Source: Cryptomeria japonica (lineage: Eukaryota; Streptophyta; Pinopsida; Cupressales; Cupressaceae). Taken from it: 64,000 nucleotides of DNA. The notes beneath the pieces are model-generated. The model was given only the letters and a program-made list of their open reading frames with translations, was not told the DNA's origin and did no database searches. The stretch is from the NCBI RefSeq assembly GCF_030272615.1, contig NC_081411.1, forward strand, positions 159,725,471 to 159,789,470, given 5' to 3'. Numbering within the stretch: position 1 is the first letter of the stretch; each line of letters opens with the position of its first letter. The translations under genes and the position numbers were made by a program. This document shows, one piece after another, positions 11,587 to 21,579 of the stretch.

Positions 11587-13346
11587 TAGTCAACATAAGA
11601 ATTCACCATATCAATTTCCACTCTAAACTAGAAATATATGGCAACACCTTCCCAAAATGTAGAATCTTCCAAGTGGACACCAATTTCCTAAAAAAGGGAT
11701 TTTGCCATCTCATCACTATCATGTAGGATGCCACCTAACCAAGAGGACCCTCAAAGTGAATGACAAATTAGCAAATTAATAAATTAGAATAAATAAATTA
11801 TTAAATAACCAATGTTAGGACTCCAAGGTTGAGACACCTTATCCCAACACCTTAACCACAATGATAGTAGTTTCCTAAATAGGTGCATCTTTTAGAAAAA
11901 ATGACCAGCTCAATTCCCTACACTTGTATTTTTAAAAGTTAAACTGTATTTTTCAATAATTTTAAATTTTAAACATTGATTCTCTTCAACTATAAAACTT
12001 TAATAATTTAATATTTATTATTATTTTATTAATATAATATTACAATATTGTAAAAATAGTAGATATGATTTACCAAATATTTTGTTGGTACAATATTATA
12101 ACCTTTGATCAAATCATGATTAAATTAATGATGATGCAATTTTAAATATAAAATTTGAAGTTACACCAATTGATCAACTCATTGAAAATGTGTAAAATTT
12201 ACGAAGCTAGAAAAATTACTCACAAAATATGGACAATATTTTTTTAAAAATAAACAAAATAAGAAATTGTCAGTTAAAATATTGAGAAATCTTTAGCTTA
12301 TACCCACCATTAAAAAAATGGTCTAAGAACATCAAATGCTAATATTTAAGAATAGATATTATAAAAAATCTAATCAATGCATAAAACAAGTGCTACTTAG
12401 TGGCATTGAGTACTTGCTTTTGCAAATTATTGTAATTTGTTGTAATTTTAAGTATTATTATAATTTTGAATTATTGTTATGTTAAAATTATATTATTCTA
12501 ATTATATTAAGTATTTTTCAATGACTAAATAAATAAAATTATATATATATATATAGCCTATAAAATCCATCATTTCTATAACACCATTTTTTTTCATCCA
12601 ATCACATTGTTAATAAATTATTTTCAGTTTAAAAATATAAAATCTCAATTTTATAAAAATCATGAAAAACCATTCAATTTAGCTTTAGTACTAATAAAAG
12701 ATTTGATCTAACATATTAAATAATATAATAATGCTATAACAAGTGCAAGTACATTAACTTTATAGTAATTAAATAATATTTAAAATCACTTAAAAATAAA
12801 TAGGGCCCTGAAAATAAAATTAAAAAATAACTAATTAAAGCTGTTGGGAGACATAATTCAAAAATAGGAAAATTTTATTTTTTAGTATAATCATAAAGCT
12901 TTTCTATTTAGAAAAAAGGACAATTTAATCATAATTTTTAATAATTCAATATTTATATTATTAATATAATATTACAACATTTAAAAAATAATAGATGATT
13001 TAATTTACCAAATATTTTATCAACAAAATATTATGATTTTTAATAATTTACAAAATAAATTCTTATGAAATAGTCAATAAAAAAATTTCATAAAAATCAC
13101 AATTACAGTTTTATTTATTTTCTTTGCATAAAAATCTGGACGTTTAAACAACATTGGATTAAAGAAAACCTATAAAATTAGTTCGTTGAAATCTTTTTAA
13201 AAAAAAGTTGCGGAAGAAAAGTTTATATTAGCAATATAAAAATAGGAAAAAAAGAAAAAAATGTTATTTTCAAATCTAAAAAATAGTAGTGAGGCGTTTT
13301 TAAATTTAGGGTAAAGCTTTTCTATATGTTTGAGTGATTTGTACGC
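11587..13346. other. Very AT-rich flank upstream of the RING gene
   Basis: Holds the left inverted arm (11702-11850), a short AT dinucleotide run near 12541, and otherwise AT-rich sequence. No gene was seen. Confidence 0.6.
11702..11850 (+). repeat. Left arm of an inverted repeat around the RING gene
   Basis: Blocks CCATCTCATCAC, CATGTAGGATGCCACCT, AAGAGG, CAAAGTGAATGACAA and AAGGTTGAGACACCTT recur in the same order on the opposite strand at 15250-15399. The arms are diverged, with gaps mainly in the AT-rich middle. Confidence 0.75.
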
Positions 13347-13356
13347 CTATAAATAC
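13347..13356 (+). promoter_or_regulatory. Probable TATA box of the RING gene
   Basis: CTATAAATAC lies about 150 bases before the ATG at 13502, in a plausible position for a plant promoter with a leader of about 120 bases. Confidence 0.55.
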
Positions 13357-13501
13357 ACTACAGCAATCGTAATAGATCAATATTATCTCAATTGTTTTCG
13401 CTTTGCAGATCTTTAATATTTTAAGAGGGTTTTTTAAAGCTGAAACTGCAGTATTAGGAAGGATATAAAATAGATCAAGTTAGCTTGGAATTTGCAGAAA
13501 A

Positions 13502-14462
13502 ATGGCTCTTATGAGAGAAGGAGAAGAGATATTTGATGAACAGAAAAGGTCATGGGAAAGGCGAATTATTGCTCCAGATGGTACTCAACTATCTTTTGTA
13601 GGTATTCAAACTGAAAATAGTGTAGTACAGACAGATTTTGAGCAGTTTAGTTGTGAAGTTTATGTTCTTCCTGAGTATTTTTTATCTATTAAATTGGTAT
13701 TCTGTTTCGGAGTTGAAGTGCAATTGAATGAGGAGTTTGTGGGTGTTGTTTTAGAGGGTTTTGTAAGAAGTGTGAATGCAGAGAACTATGCCTCTCTTCA
13801 AGCTAATGCAGAAGCCAATAATGGTCAAGCAATGGTTTTAGTGGGCACCCAAGAACACTCTGGATATCTTTATATGTTTTATTTTATCCGGGACTTCACA
13901 GCACAAGTTATCATGGACTCCAATGATGATTTTATTCAAAGTAATGAGGAAGAGGAAAAAGCTTTTACAGGACAAGTTATTATGGATTTCAATATTGATT
14001 ATGTTAGTGATGAGGAGGAAGAACAAATCTCATATGGCGTTGTTCAGATCTTTGATGAAAATCAGAATTTGATACATTCAGAGGACTTGGAGAATGAGAT
14101 GGAGCAAGTTTTTCATTCAAATGTGAATGGACTGTTTTTAGTGAACACTGCTGGATTTCTGTTGCTTGCTGAATATTACGGTATTAATGTTGATTCTTCT
14201 GTGAATTTAAATGAACAAGCAGAAGCAGAAGCTCCTCCAATTGCTAATGAAGAAGCTGGAGATATTTTGGGATCGCCCAGTGAAGGAAAATGATCCTTTG
14301 GAGAATAGTTGTGAGGATATAAAGCAGTTGCCATGCAAGCATATATATCATTACAAGTTCATTCTGAGATCCACCAAAATTAAGAGCAGTTGTCCCATAT
14401 GTCGTGGGGAATTTGATTATAGGAAAAAGGCAATCATGTTGAAAAAAAATAAAAATTCTTGT
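13502..14462 (+). pseudogene. RING-H2 ubiquitin-ligase-like gene, zinc finger broken
   Basis: The reading frame 13502-14293 encodes 263 residues: a beta-rich amino-terminal part, acidic stretches (EEEEKA, DEEEEQ), two similar QVIMDxN segments, and an APPIANEEA tract like the linker that precedes many plant RING-H2 fingers. The finger itself continues in the next frame to about 14430: QLPCKHIYH then SSCPICRGEF. In a normal C-x2-C ... C-x-H-x2-H-x2-C ... C-x2-C finger eight ligands are needed. Here the first pair is missing (the expected place reads RPVKEN) and the cysteine after the second histidine is phenylalanine. The finger is also out of frame with the main ORF, so ubiquitin-ligase activity is unlikely. 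Whether the first ORF is still translated cannot be told. No intron is needed to explain the main frame. Confidence 0.65.
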
Positions 14463-14522
14463 ATTTCTTGTATCAATTGGTTGTTTCTATTTTATTCTAT
14501 TGAAAAAAGACATTCTTTTTGA

Positions 14523-15249
14523 AAAAAATTATTAGATATTTTGTAAAAATTGCAGTTTTTTTTAAGTTATATATAATTCCATTCCCTTAGGATGATAATA
14601 ACTTTCTTTTACCATGAATTGTTTTATGCTTAGCTTGGCCTGTTTATTTTCTTTTGTTTCTAGGGCTAGACTCTTATGGTAAAACTTGTGGGTGTGTCTT
14701 TCTACCATCCTTATTTTTTTTTAATTAAAGACATGTTCATAAAAAAATTAAAATTTAATATATAAATTTTAAATGATAATTATCTATTGTGATATATATT
14801 TTGATTTTATAAATTTATATTAAAAATAACTGCTTGTTGTTGTTGTTTTGTATTGAAAATGAAATATAGACATGAAATATCTATATATAAAAATATTGAT
14901 TCAATTTATAATAAAAATATAAATTTTATATAGAAAATAATTTTAAAAAAAATTTATACATAACAAAGAAATGGAAGAACATTCCACTCAAATTTATCTA
15001 AATAATGGATTTTTAATGTACACAAATTATATTTTTCACTGTATTCATATATAAATCCTTAGTGATTCTCATACGACCATCGTAGCATATTACTCTATGA
15101 CATTGAATATAGAATATTTTTATGGCTGAATTTGCTTCTAAATTATTAGATTAAGCACAAGTGTGTTGATTTGCAATCTAAATGCTTCTCATGATATCCA
15201 ACGTCAAATAAACTCTCTTAACATGTACTTCTAATGTCAGATCATATTA
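14523..15249. other. AT-rich downstream region
   Basis: Contains the likely 3' untranslated part of the RING gene and then AT-rich sequence. No gene seen. Confidence 0.55.
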
Positions 15250-15399
15250 TTGGGATTAAAGTGTCTCAACCTTAAAGAATCTTGACATGTTGAAGTATTT
15301 AATTAATTGTTGACTAAATGATTTAGCCTGAGTTGTCATTCACTTTGTGGGACCTCTTAGTGAGGTGGCATCCTACATGGCATGTGATGAGATGACATT
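15250..15399 (-). repeat. Right arm of the inverted repeat around the RING gene
   Basis: Reverse-complement counterpart of 11702-11850, about 3.4 kb away. Shared blocks include AGGTGGCATCCTACATG, TTGTCATTCACTTTG and AAGTGTCTCAACCTT. Confidence 0.75.
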
Positions 15400-16135
15400 T
15401 CTTAGTGAAAAATCCAATATTTTACTTTAGCGACATTGTAATTGTCATACCCAAGTAGGTTTCATTACTTACAAGTCAAGGCAAGAAAAATAAAAGAAAA
15501 AAGTGTTATGCCAATATCCATCTCAAAGCAAAAAAAGCAAAGAGATATAGCTGAAATATCATGCATACAAGTGCAACAAAAATCTTGACTATGGGAACAT
15601 GCAAATAACTCCATTAGGGCTATGGACACCTGCTAGCAATGGAGCAATATTTAAGATATTACAGTGCATAACCTCGTCGAAGCCCTAGAAAGATAGCTGG
15701 TAGCGAGGCTTTATCCAGGATGCTTTTGAAGTCAGAATAACTCATGTAGCTACCCACATAGGATTCCAAGGGTCTTTGATAGTTATAAGAGTCAGAATGA
15801 ATCCAAATTCACATACATGGGCAAAAGAAGATCAAAAATTCAAGAATCGATGGAGAAGTTTTCCGTGCCTCCATTCATAAATCTTGGTTACATAGTGTGT
15901 TAGGTTGGATGGTATAAGATTTTCTGAGAACGGATTGAACTCCTATCTCTGAAATGTTTCGCACCTTCAATTCAATCAGTACATGTCAAAATGAAGGAAA
16001 CACATGATCATCCTTATTCGAATAGGAATTGCATCTTCATCTTGCATACTACATTAGTATACCTCATGTCAACATTCATTATCTCCACATACATATTCCA
16101 TATCATCATATAGGGTTGAATACCTGGGGGCATAA
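15400..16135. other. Region without recognised genes
   Basis: No coding frame or terminal repeat recognised. It may be the eroded interior of Gyp1. Confidence 0.45.
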
Positions 16136-16330
16136 CTGAAAAAACCCTAAAAATAAAAAAAAGTCCTTAAAAAAACCCTAAAAATAAAAAAAAGTCCTAA
16201 AAAACCCCTAAAAATCATAAAAGTCCTGAAAAAAATCATAAAAATCAGATAAAGTCTTGAAAAAACCCTAAAAAATCATTAAAAAGTCATGAAAAATTCT
16301 AAAAATCAGAAAAAGTCCTTAAAAAAAATA
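16136..16330 (+). repeat. Tandem array with an AAAACCCTAAAAAT...AAAGTCCT unit
   Basis: About six imperfect copies of a unit of roughly 30 bases, each with CCCTAAAAAT (or a variant) followed by AAAGTCCT or AAGTCAT. It lies in the Gyp1 3' non-coding region. Confidence 0.75.
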
Positions 16331-16557
16331 TAAAATATTCAAATATCAATCCATAAACTCCAAAAAATATTCAAATATCAATTAAAAAATTTGCAATAAA
16401 TTATCTCGCAAGAATCCAACACCCTAATAGATATCCAGCAAACACTTCGCACAAAGTTAAACAAAGGATATAACTATCTTATCAAAACGTCTGCAATCAA
16501 GCTAATCAACTGTCTAATCTATCGAATCACTATCAAACTATCAACGTGATCAACATC

Positions 16558-16635
16558 TTGTCTTAAATAGAATCGGTACACTCGAAACCAGACAGGTCAG
16601 TCTTAAATAGAGTCCAAAACTTCTAAAACTAGACA
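16558..16635 (+). repeat. Two copies of a TCTTAAATAG...ACTAGACA word
   Basis: Two units of about 50 bases, TCTTAAATAGA...GAAACCAGACA and TCTTAAATAGA...AAACTAGACA. They resemble the three copies at 17362-17507. Confidence 0.6.
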
Positions 16636-17361
16636 TTATCAAAAATACATCAAACATATCAAAGCAAAGACACAAATCAGTATGACTGTTGCATTTTTGT
16701 TCTAGTTGGTTTTATCTTTTTATCAAATTAGCGAAGATCGTTGCTTTTAGCTACTCAAGGATATCCAAAAAGTGACTAGAGGAGACGTGATGGGCATGGT
16801 CCTTTTCTTTGTTTTTAGTTAGTTTGTTTTTTGTGTGAACCAATGAAGTTCTAGGGCAATAGTTCTAGTGGGTGTCTGTGATTGGTACGTTCATTCGACA
16901 ACTATCCCATGAAGGATAACTATGCTTGGGACTACCGCACATACCTCGACCCCTATTGTTATTCCTTGAATGGAGGGTTCATTCCTTGTCTGCTGCGTGT
17001 TTGTTCTTCGCAATGAGATATCTATGCATCTTGGTTCCTCATACCCTGGTGTATAAAGCTTCATTGTTACATAATAAGGCTCAATGATGAAAATGTGTTG
17101 CACTATGAATAAAGACAAGAAGACTACTCATCATCAATCATATCATTTCAGTTTCCTAATTGCATCATGTTGATTGTATCAATCAAGATCATTCTCTCAT
17201 CAAAAATCTTTTCAACATTTTCAATTATTTCCAATCATTCTAACATGATCTTTCTCATCACTTAATTCCAATCTTTTCACCTATAATTCTTTCATTTCTT
17301 CACATCAATTATTCTATCTATCAATCAATTCTTCCTTATTCATCCAATCATAATCATCTAT

Positions 17362-17507
17362 CTTTGTCTTATGCAGGATTAGACCTTCTTGAAACTAGAC
17401 ATGATCATCTATCTTCATCTTATACAGGATGTATCCTTCCTAAAACTAGACATTTTGAACATTTTTGTCTTATACAGGATGTGTCCTTCCTGAAACTAGA
17501 CTTTATC
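17362..17507 (+). repeat. Three-copy 50-bp tandem repeat
   Basis: The unit contains TCTTATACAGGATGT then CCTTCCTGAAACTAGAC. Copies begin at 17362, 17413 and 17463. Its relation to 16558-16635 suggests an older dispersed array in the Gyp1 3' region. Confidence 0.8.
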
Positions 17508-17693
17508 TTTATCAAATCAATCATATCAATCTTATCATTCAATCAATCTACAAATCATTCTAACCATTTCTTTTCTCTAATCAAACTCAGTCATGTCATC
17601 AACTAACCATTCTTCCAACTATCATATAACATTATTCTTCTTTCAAGAGATCATTCATGCCTTTAATGCACAAACAATCTCTCAAGTAACCAA

Positions 17694-17780
17694 ATATTTT
17701 CAAATGCGAACTAATATTTTCAATTGCGAACTAATATTTTCAATTGCAAATTAATATTAGCAATTATGGATAAATATACA
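17694..17780 (+). repeat. 20-bp tandem repeat CAATTGCGAACTAATATTTT
   Basis: Three or four consecutive copies with a few changes, followed by a partial one (CAATTGCGAATTTGC). The unit contains the palindrome CAATTG. Confidence 0.75.
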
Positions 17781-18006
17781 CTCAATTGCGAATTTGCTAA
17801 TTTTTGCAAATTTACACATCGATGAAAAATTTGGAAAAAACAGACAAAATGGGCATAATTTTGGAAACCTTACCAAACTTCGATTCCTAGCACAATTTTG
17901 AAAAAATGGTCTTTGTTCCACAAATTTTTGACCACTTTTTTTTGAGGGGGCATATTTATACCCTAAATCTCATCAGGGCATACTGGGGCAGAATTTTTTT
18001 TATTTT

Positions 18007-18041
18007 CTTTGAAACAACGTCATTCTGACATTGTGTCAAAG
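18007..18041 (+). other. Stem-loop before the Gyp1 polypurine tract
   Basis: CTTTGA-A-ACAA pairs with TTGT-G-TCAAAG, a ten-pair stem with one mismatch. The enclosed part can form a further GTCA/TGAC stem. The same outer stem occurs at the same place in Gyp2. Confidence 0.65.
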
Positions 18042-18050
18042 AGGGGCAAA
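18038..18050 (+). other. Gyp1 polypurine tract
   Basis: AAAGAGGGGCAAA directly before TGTAGACACC, the start of the LTR. Confidence 0.85.
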
Positions 18051-19226
18051 TGTAGACACCTAAAAATGTCTCATTAATTATACACTAATTATTCATCTAT
18101 TTAATTAAGTAGTTCTTTAATTATTTGATTAAATTAAATATTTCTTCTAATCATCACATTCAACATTTCTAATTATCAAATTCCTATCATTTCATTGATT
18201 AACCCTATCTCAATTATTAATTAAATATCAATTATTTAATGAATTGCGACATTTTCCTTAGTTATATAATATTTATTATTTAATTAATTCAATTTCCTAT
18301 GATTAAATAATTTTATTTAAATTATTTAATTAAATTCTTTCAATTCCCCAAATTATAATTCCATCTAATTTCATTTCACATTTCTCCCAAATTCGAATTT
18401 CACCTAATTCCAATTAATTCCAAATTACCAAATTACTATTTCATCAAATCTGGATTTCAATTAATTTCATGTGCATTTCAGCATTCGAAAGACCAAATTC
18501 AAATCCAAATTGAAAATGAAAAACAAATTCAATTTCAAAATCCTACAACACATGCTAAAATCATAATCAAATCAATTATCTAATCAGTTAACTCATCAAT
18601 CCCCCTTTTTAACTCTCAATCACCTTTTTCTGATTAACCAGTTATCTCTCAATCAATTCAGTCATCTCTCAATCAATTTAGTCAACTGACTAATCTATTT
18701 AGTTCACTAGCCAATCTATCTAGTTGTCTCCTCAATCAACCCTGTTAACAGATCAATCAAAATCAATTGTCTATCAATCAACACTTGAGTTCTATATCTC
18801 ACCTCCTTTGTATTGAAAATCTATAAATTCAACCTCTTTTCTAAATTCAATCTAGAATCATAGTCTTCAAAATTGTTGTCCATATTATGTAGGAAATTAG
18901 TGCAATGCCTGAGAGCCACCTACATCAACAATAATGAAGAAGAGAAATGGAAGCCTTGCTATGTCAATTGAGGGAGTTTTAGATAGATCTTTCTTTCATT
19001 TCAATTGATTTTGCATCATTCCATTGTAATTTAGGAGTAATATCGATTATATTAGAGTTGTGATTCACTCTTTGATATCTGATTATGCAATTTACACTTA
19101 TTTTACCCCTAAGTACAAGAGGCATTGATTTTTAACCAATTTGGGCACCATTTTTCATGTTTTCTCATTTTCTATATATTTGATGCTTATAAGTTTGCAT
19201 AAATTTGTTTTGTATACAGGTGTTGC
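18051..19226 (+). repeat. Gyp1 3' LTR
   Basis: Starts TGTAGACACCTAAAAATG, the same start as the Gyp2 LTRs, and runs through an AT-rich U3. A TATA-like CTATAAAT lies near 18820. The end is set at about 19226, near a TATACAGG block that resembles the CACAGG near the end of the 57161 LTR, and may be off by tens of bases. Confidence 0.75.
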
Positions 19227-19509
19227 TAAATTAAAAGAGTGAGGAGTAGATTAGGGTTGATATATTGTAATATCATTTTTTTTTTAATTATATAAAATCT
19301 TGTGCCTCTCTTATGTGGATTTTTTCTCTTGAAAGTGTTTTTCTAAGTAAACATTTTGCTATGTGTTTGTTCTTTTGTTCCTTTGTTTCCTTTTAGTTAT
19401 TAATTTACTTTCTCCATTTCATTAACATTGTTAAATTAGATTTATAAGTGAGATTTGAACTTCCATTAGATATTTTTACCTTCAAATTAATAGTTTCTAG
19501 TTTTGGTTT
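19227..19509. other. Spacer between two Gypsy elements
   Basis: AT-rich, no gene recognised. GGTTT at its end is probably the left target duplication of Gyp2. Confidence 0.5.
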
Positions 19510-20288
19510 TGTTTATGGTAAAAATGGAAACAACAATATTGAAAGACTAAAATGGATTCAACCACAAAACCCTAGCCTAACAATCAACAAAGATCCACCA
19601 TAACATATGAAGATTACCTAAGACAATGCAAATCAAATAAAATCACAAATATTATATCATCACATGTCCAATAGGGTTTGGATCTTCATTCTTCCTATCT
19701 CCATTGATCTTCCTTGATATATTTGCTCTCAGATTTTATATGTGCACAAGAACTCAACAAAGAACGGAAATGTGGTTGATAGCTAGATCGCATATCAAAG
19801 TACGAATGTTAGAAGGCTTTAAAAATAGATTAGGGTTGATAATGAGAGAAGTATCCTCTTATATAGAAGACACTATAAGAAATGAAGGGATAAGATTTAC
19901 AAGTGTAAAAGATAAATGGTCGGCTATGATTAGAGGGTAGGTAGATGAAATAATAAAATAATGAGAGGGTAGGTAGTGTAGGAATTAAGAGATGAATGAC
20001 ATGTGTCATGAGTAGAAAAGGTTAATGAATGAATTAAATAAATAAAGATTAATTTAATTAATAGAGGAAGTGGGATCATTTAAATAAATAAAAGTATTTA
20101 TTTAATTTAAGAAAAGGATAATTTAAATAAATAAATATATTTATTTAAATGAGAAATAAGGCTAGAAGAGGATAAATGAATTAATTAAATAAATAAAGAT
20201 TTATTTAATTAATAGAAGAATTAGGCTTAAATAATTAAATAAATAGAAATATTTATTTAATTAGACGGGACAATTTTAGGTGTCTACA
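19510..20288 (-). repeat. Gyp2 3' LTR
   Basis: 779 bases. On the minus strand it starts TGTAGACACCTAAAATTG and ends CATAAACA. It is nearly colinear with 31523-32299. Confidence 0.95.
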
Positions 20289-20302
20289 TTTTTCCCCTCT
20301 TT
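20289..20302 (-). other. Gyp2 polypurine tract
   Basis: Minus-strand AAAGAGGGGAAAAA abuts the start of the 3' LTR. Confidence 0.88.
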
Positions 20303-20334
20303 GAGACAATGCAGCTTGTCGCGTTGTTTCAAAG
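20299..20334 (-). other. Stem-loop before the Gyp2 polypurine tract
   Basis: CTTTGA-A-ACAA pairs with TTGT-C-TCAAAG across a 14-base loop on the element strand. It is positionally and structurally equivalent to 18007-18041 in Gyp1. Confidence 0.65.
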
Positions 20335-20509
20335 AAGATAAGATGAACTGATACAAAGTTGCCCCAAGATGGGAATGATATGCCCCCTCGAAAGATTGGA
20401 TGAAAATATCTGAAAAAATCGCAGACAATCTCGATAAGAAAGAAAGGCTAGAATGGACTGACCAGATAGGATAGAGTGACAGAGTCACGGGATAAAGAAG
20501 ACTGAATAA

Positions 20510-20536
20510 GGCTAGGGCTAGGGCTAGGGCTAGGGT
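20510..20536 (+). repeat. Short GGGCTA hexamer run
   Basis: Four and a half perfect copies. It lies in the Gyp2 3' region and differs from the plant telomere unit TTTAGGG. Confidence 0.85.
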
Positions 20537-20809
20537 AGTCTATAAGATAGACTACGAGGGAAAGCATCCTCATTGTCATCCACACATCCCAGAGATCAAA
20601 CTGCAGAGAGAGCATAGAGCAGTCAGCAGCGATGGCATTGGTGCACAGTTTTGATCGCATTCGCCGATATCAAAGGCCAGTAGATGCAGGAGAGTCGGTG
20701 AGTACCGCAAAACCTCCTTGTACTTTTTTGCATTAATTATTGTCATAAATGCATGCTAGGTAGGTAATAAATGCACTTTAGGTATGTTAAGCGGGGGGGA
20801 AAATGTTAA

Positions 20810-21020
20810 GGCACGTCTGCGTTGGTGCCAAGCGCGTCTGGGTAAGTTAGGCGTGTCTGTGTTTGTGTCAGGTGCGTCTAGGATTGCAGTAGTGTTTGTG
20901 TCAGATGTGAGCGCGCCTGTATCTTGCAGGTGCGTTTATGCAAAATAGGTGCATCTGTGCAGAGCATAGGCACATCTGTGCGGAGTAGACGCATATATAG
21001 TATGTAAGTGCGTTTATGTC
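20810..21020. repeat. Gyp2 3' word array (GCGTCTGTG on the plus strand)
   Basis: About ten spaced, degenerate copies of AGGCGCGTCTGTG on the plus strand, which is CACAGACGCGCCT in the element RNA. The spacing is irregular, near 20 bases. The two leader arrays of the same element carry the complementary orientation. Confidence 0.7.
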
Positions 21021-21225
21021 TTCAAGGCCAAATCGATAGTTCTGTGATGAACATACGTTGTTGATTGGATAAGTTGTTGAGAGGATACACTCAAGCAGGT
21101 CCTCTAGGGAAGCCTAGAATAGAAAATAGGGCTAGGATTGACAATTTTATGATAGGACATACGTTGCTAATTAGGAAAATACTCAAGAGGATACACTCAA
21201 GTAGAGGCCCTAGGATAGGATCAAA

Positions 21226-21497
21226 GCAACACTTTGTGATGAACAGGGAATGCTACTCGGATAAAAAAAAGCAGTACTTTGTGATGAACAAGGAGTACTA
21301 AAAAGAGCATCACTTTGTGATGAATAGGGAATGCCACTAGGATAAGTAGTACTTTGTGAAGAACAGGGAGTACTAAAAAGAGCAGCACTTTGTGATAAAT
21401 AGGGAATGCCACTAGGATAAGAAGTAGTACTTTGTGATGAACAGGGAGTACTAAAAAGAGTAGCACTTTGTGATAAATAGGGAATGCCACTAGGATT
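21226..21497. repeat. Two-part higher-order tandem repeat
   Basis: Two related subunits alternate: one with GCACTTTGTGATGAATAGGG then GAATGCCACTAGGATAAG, the other with AGTACTTTGTGATGAACAGG then GAGTACTAAAA. The pair is about 76 bases and is present three and a half times. CACTTTGTGATGAA is common to both subunits. Long frames read through it on the minus strand only because it is repetitive. Confidence 0.88.
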
Positions 21498-21579
21498 GAC
21501 ACAATTGATTTGCTTGACTATAGGAGGACCTATCGATGTTGGAGTCATGAGAGAGATTCCCTTCAACTCAAAGTTTACG

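Larger units (their letters stand above)
16136..19226 (+). mobile_element. Gyp1: 3' portion of a Gypsy element
   Basis: A long non-coding 3' region, a stem-loop, a polypurine tract and a 3' LTR stand in order on the plus strand. The 110 bases before the LTR resemble the corresponding part of Gyp2 (GGGGGCATAT, GGGGCA, CTTTGAAACAACG, TCAAAGAGGGG), which supports the assignment. No gag, protease, RT or integrase was found upstream, so the 5' part is lost or unrecognisable. The right border is approximate because the partner LTR is absent. Confidence 0.75.

Noticed and set aside
20510-20536. Telomere-like hexamer run
   Set aside because: The unit is GGGCTA, not TTTAGGG, and it is only 27 bases inside a Gypsy element, so it is not a telomere or interstitial telomere array.
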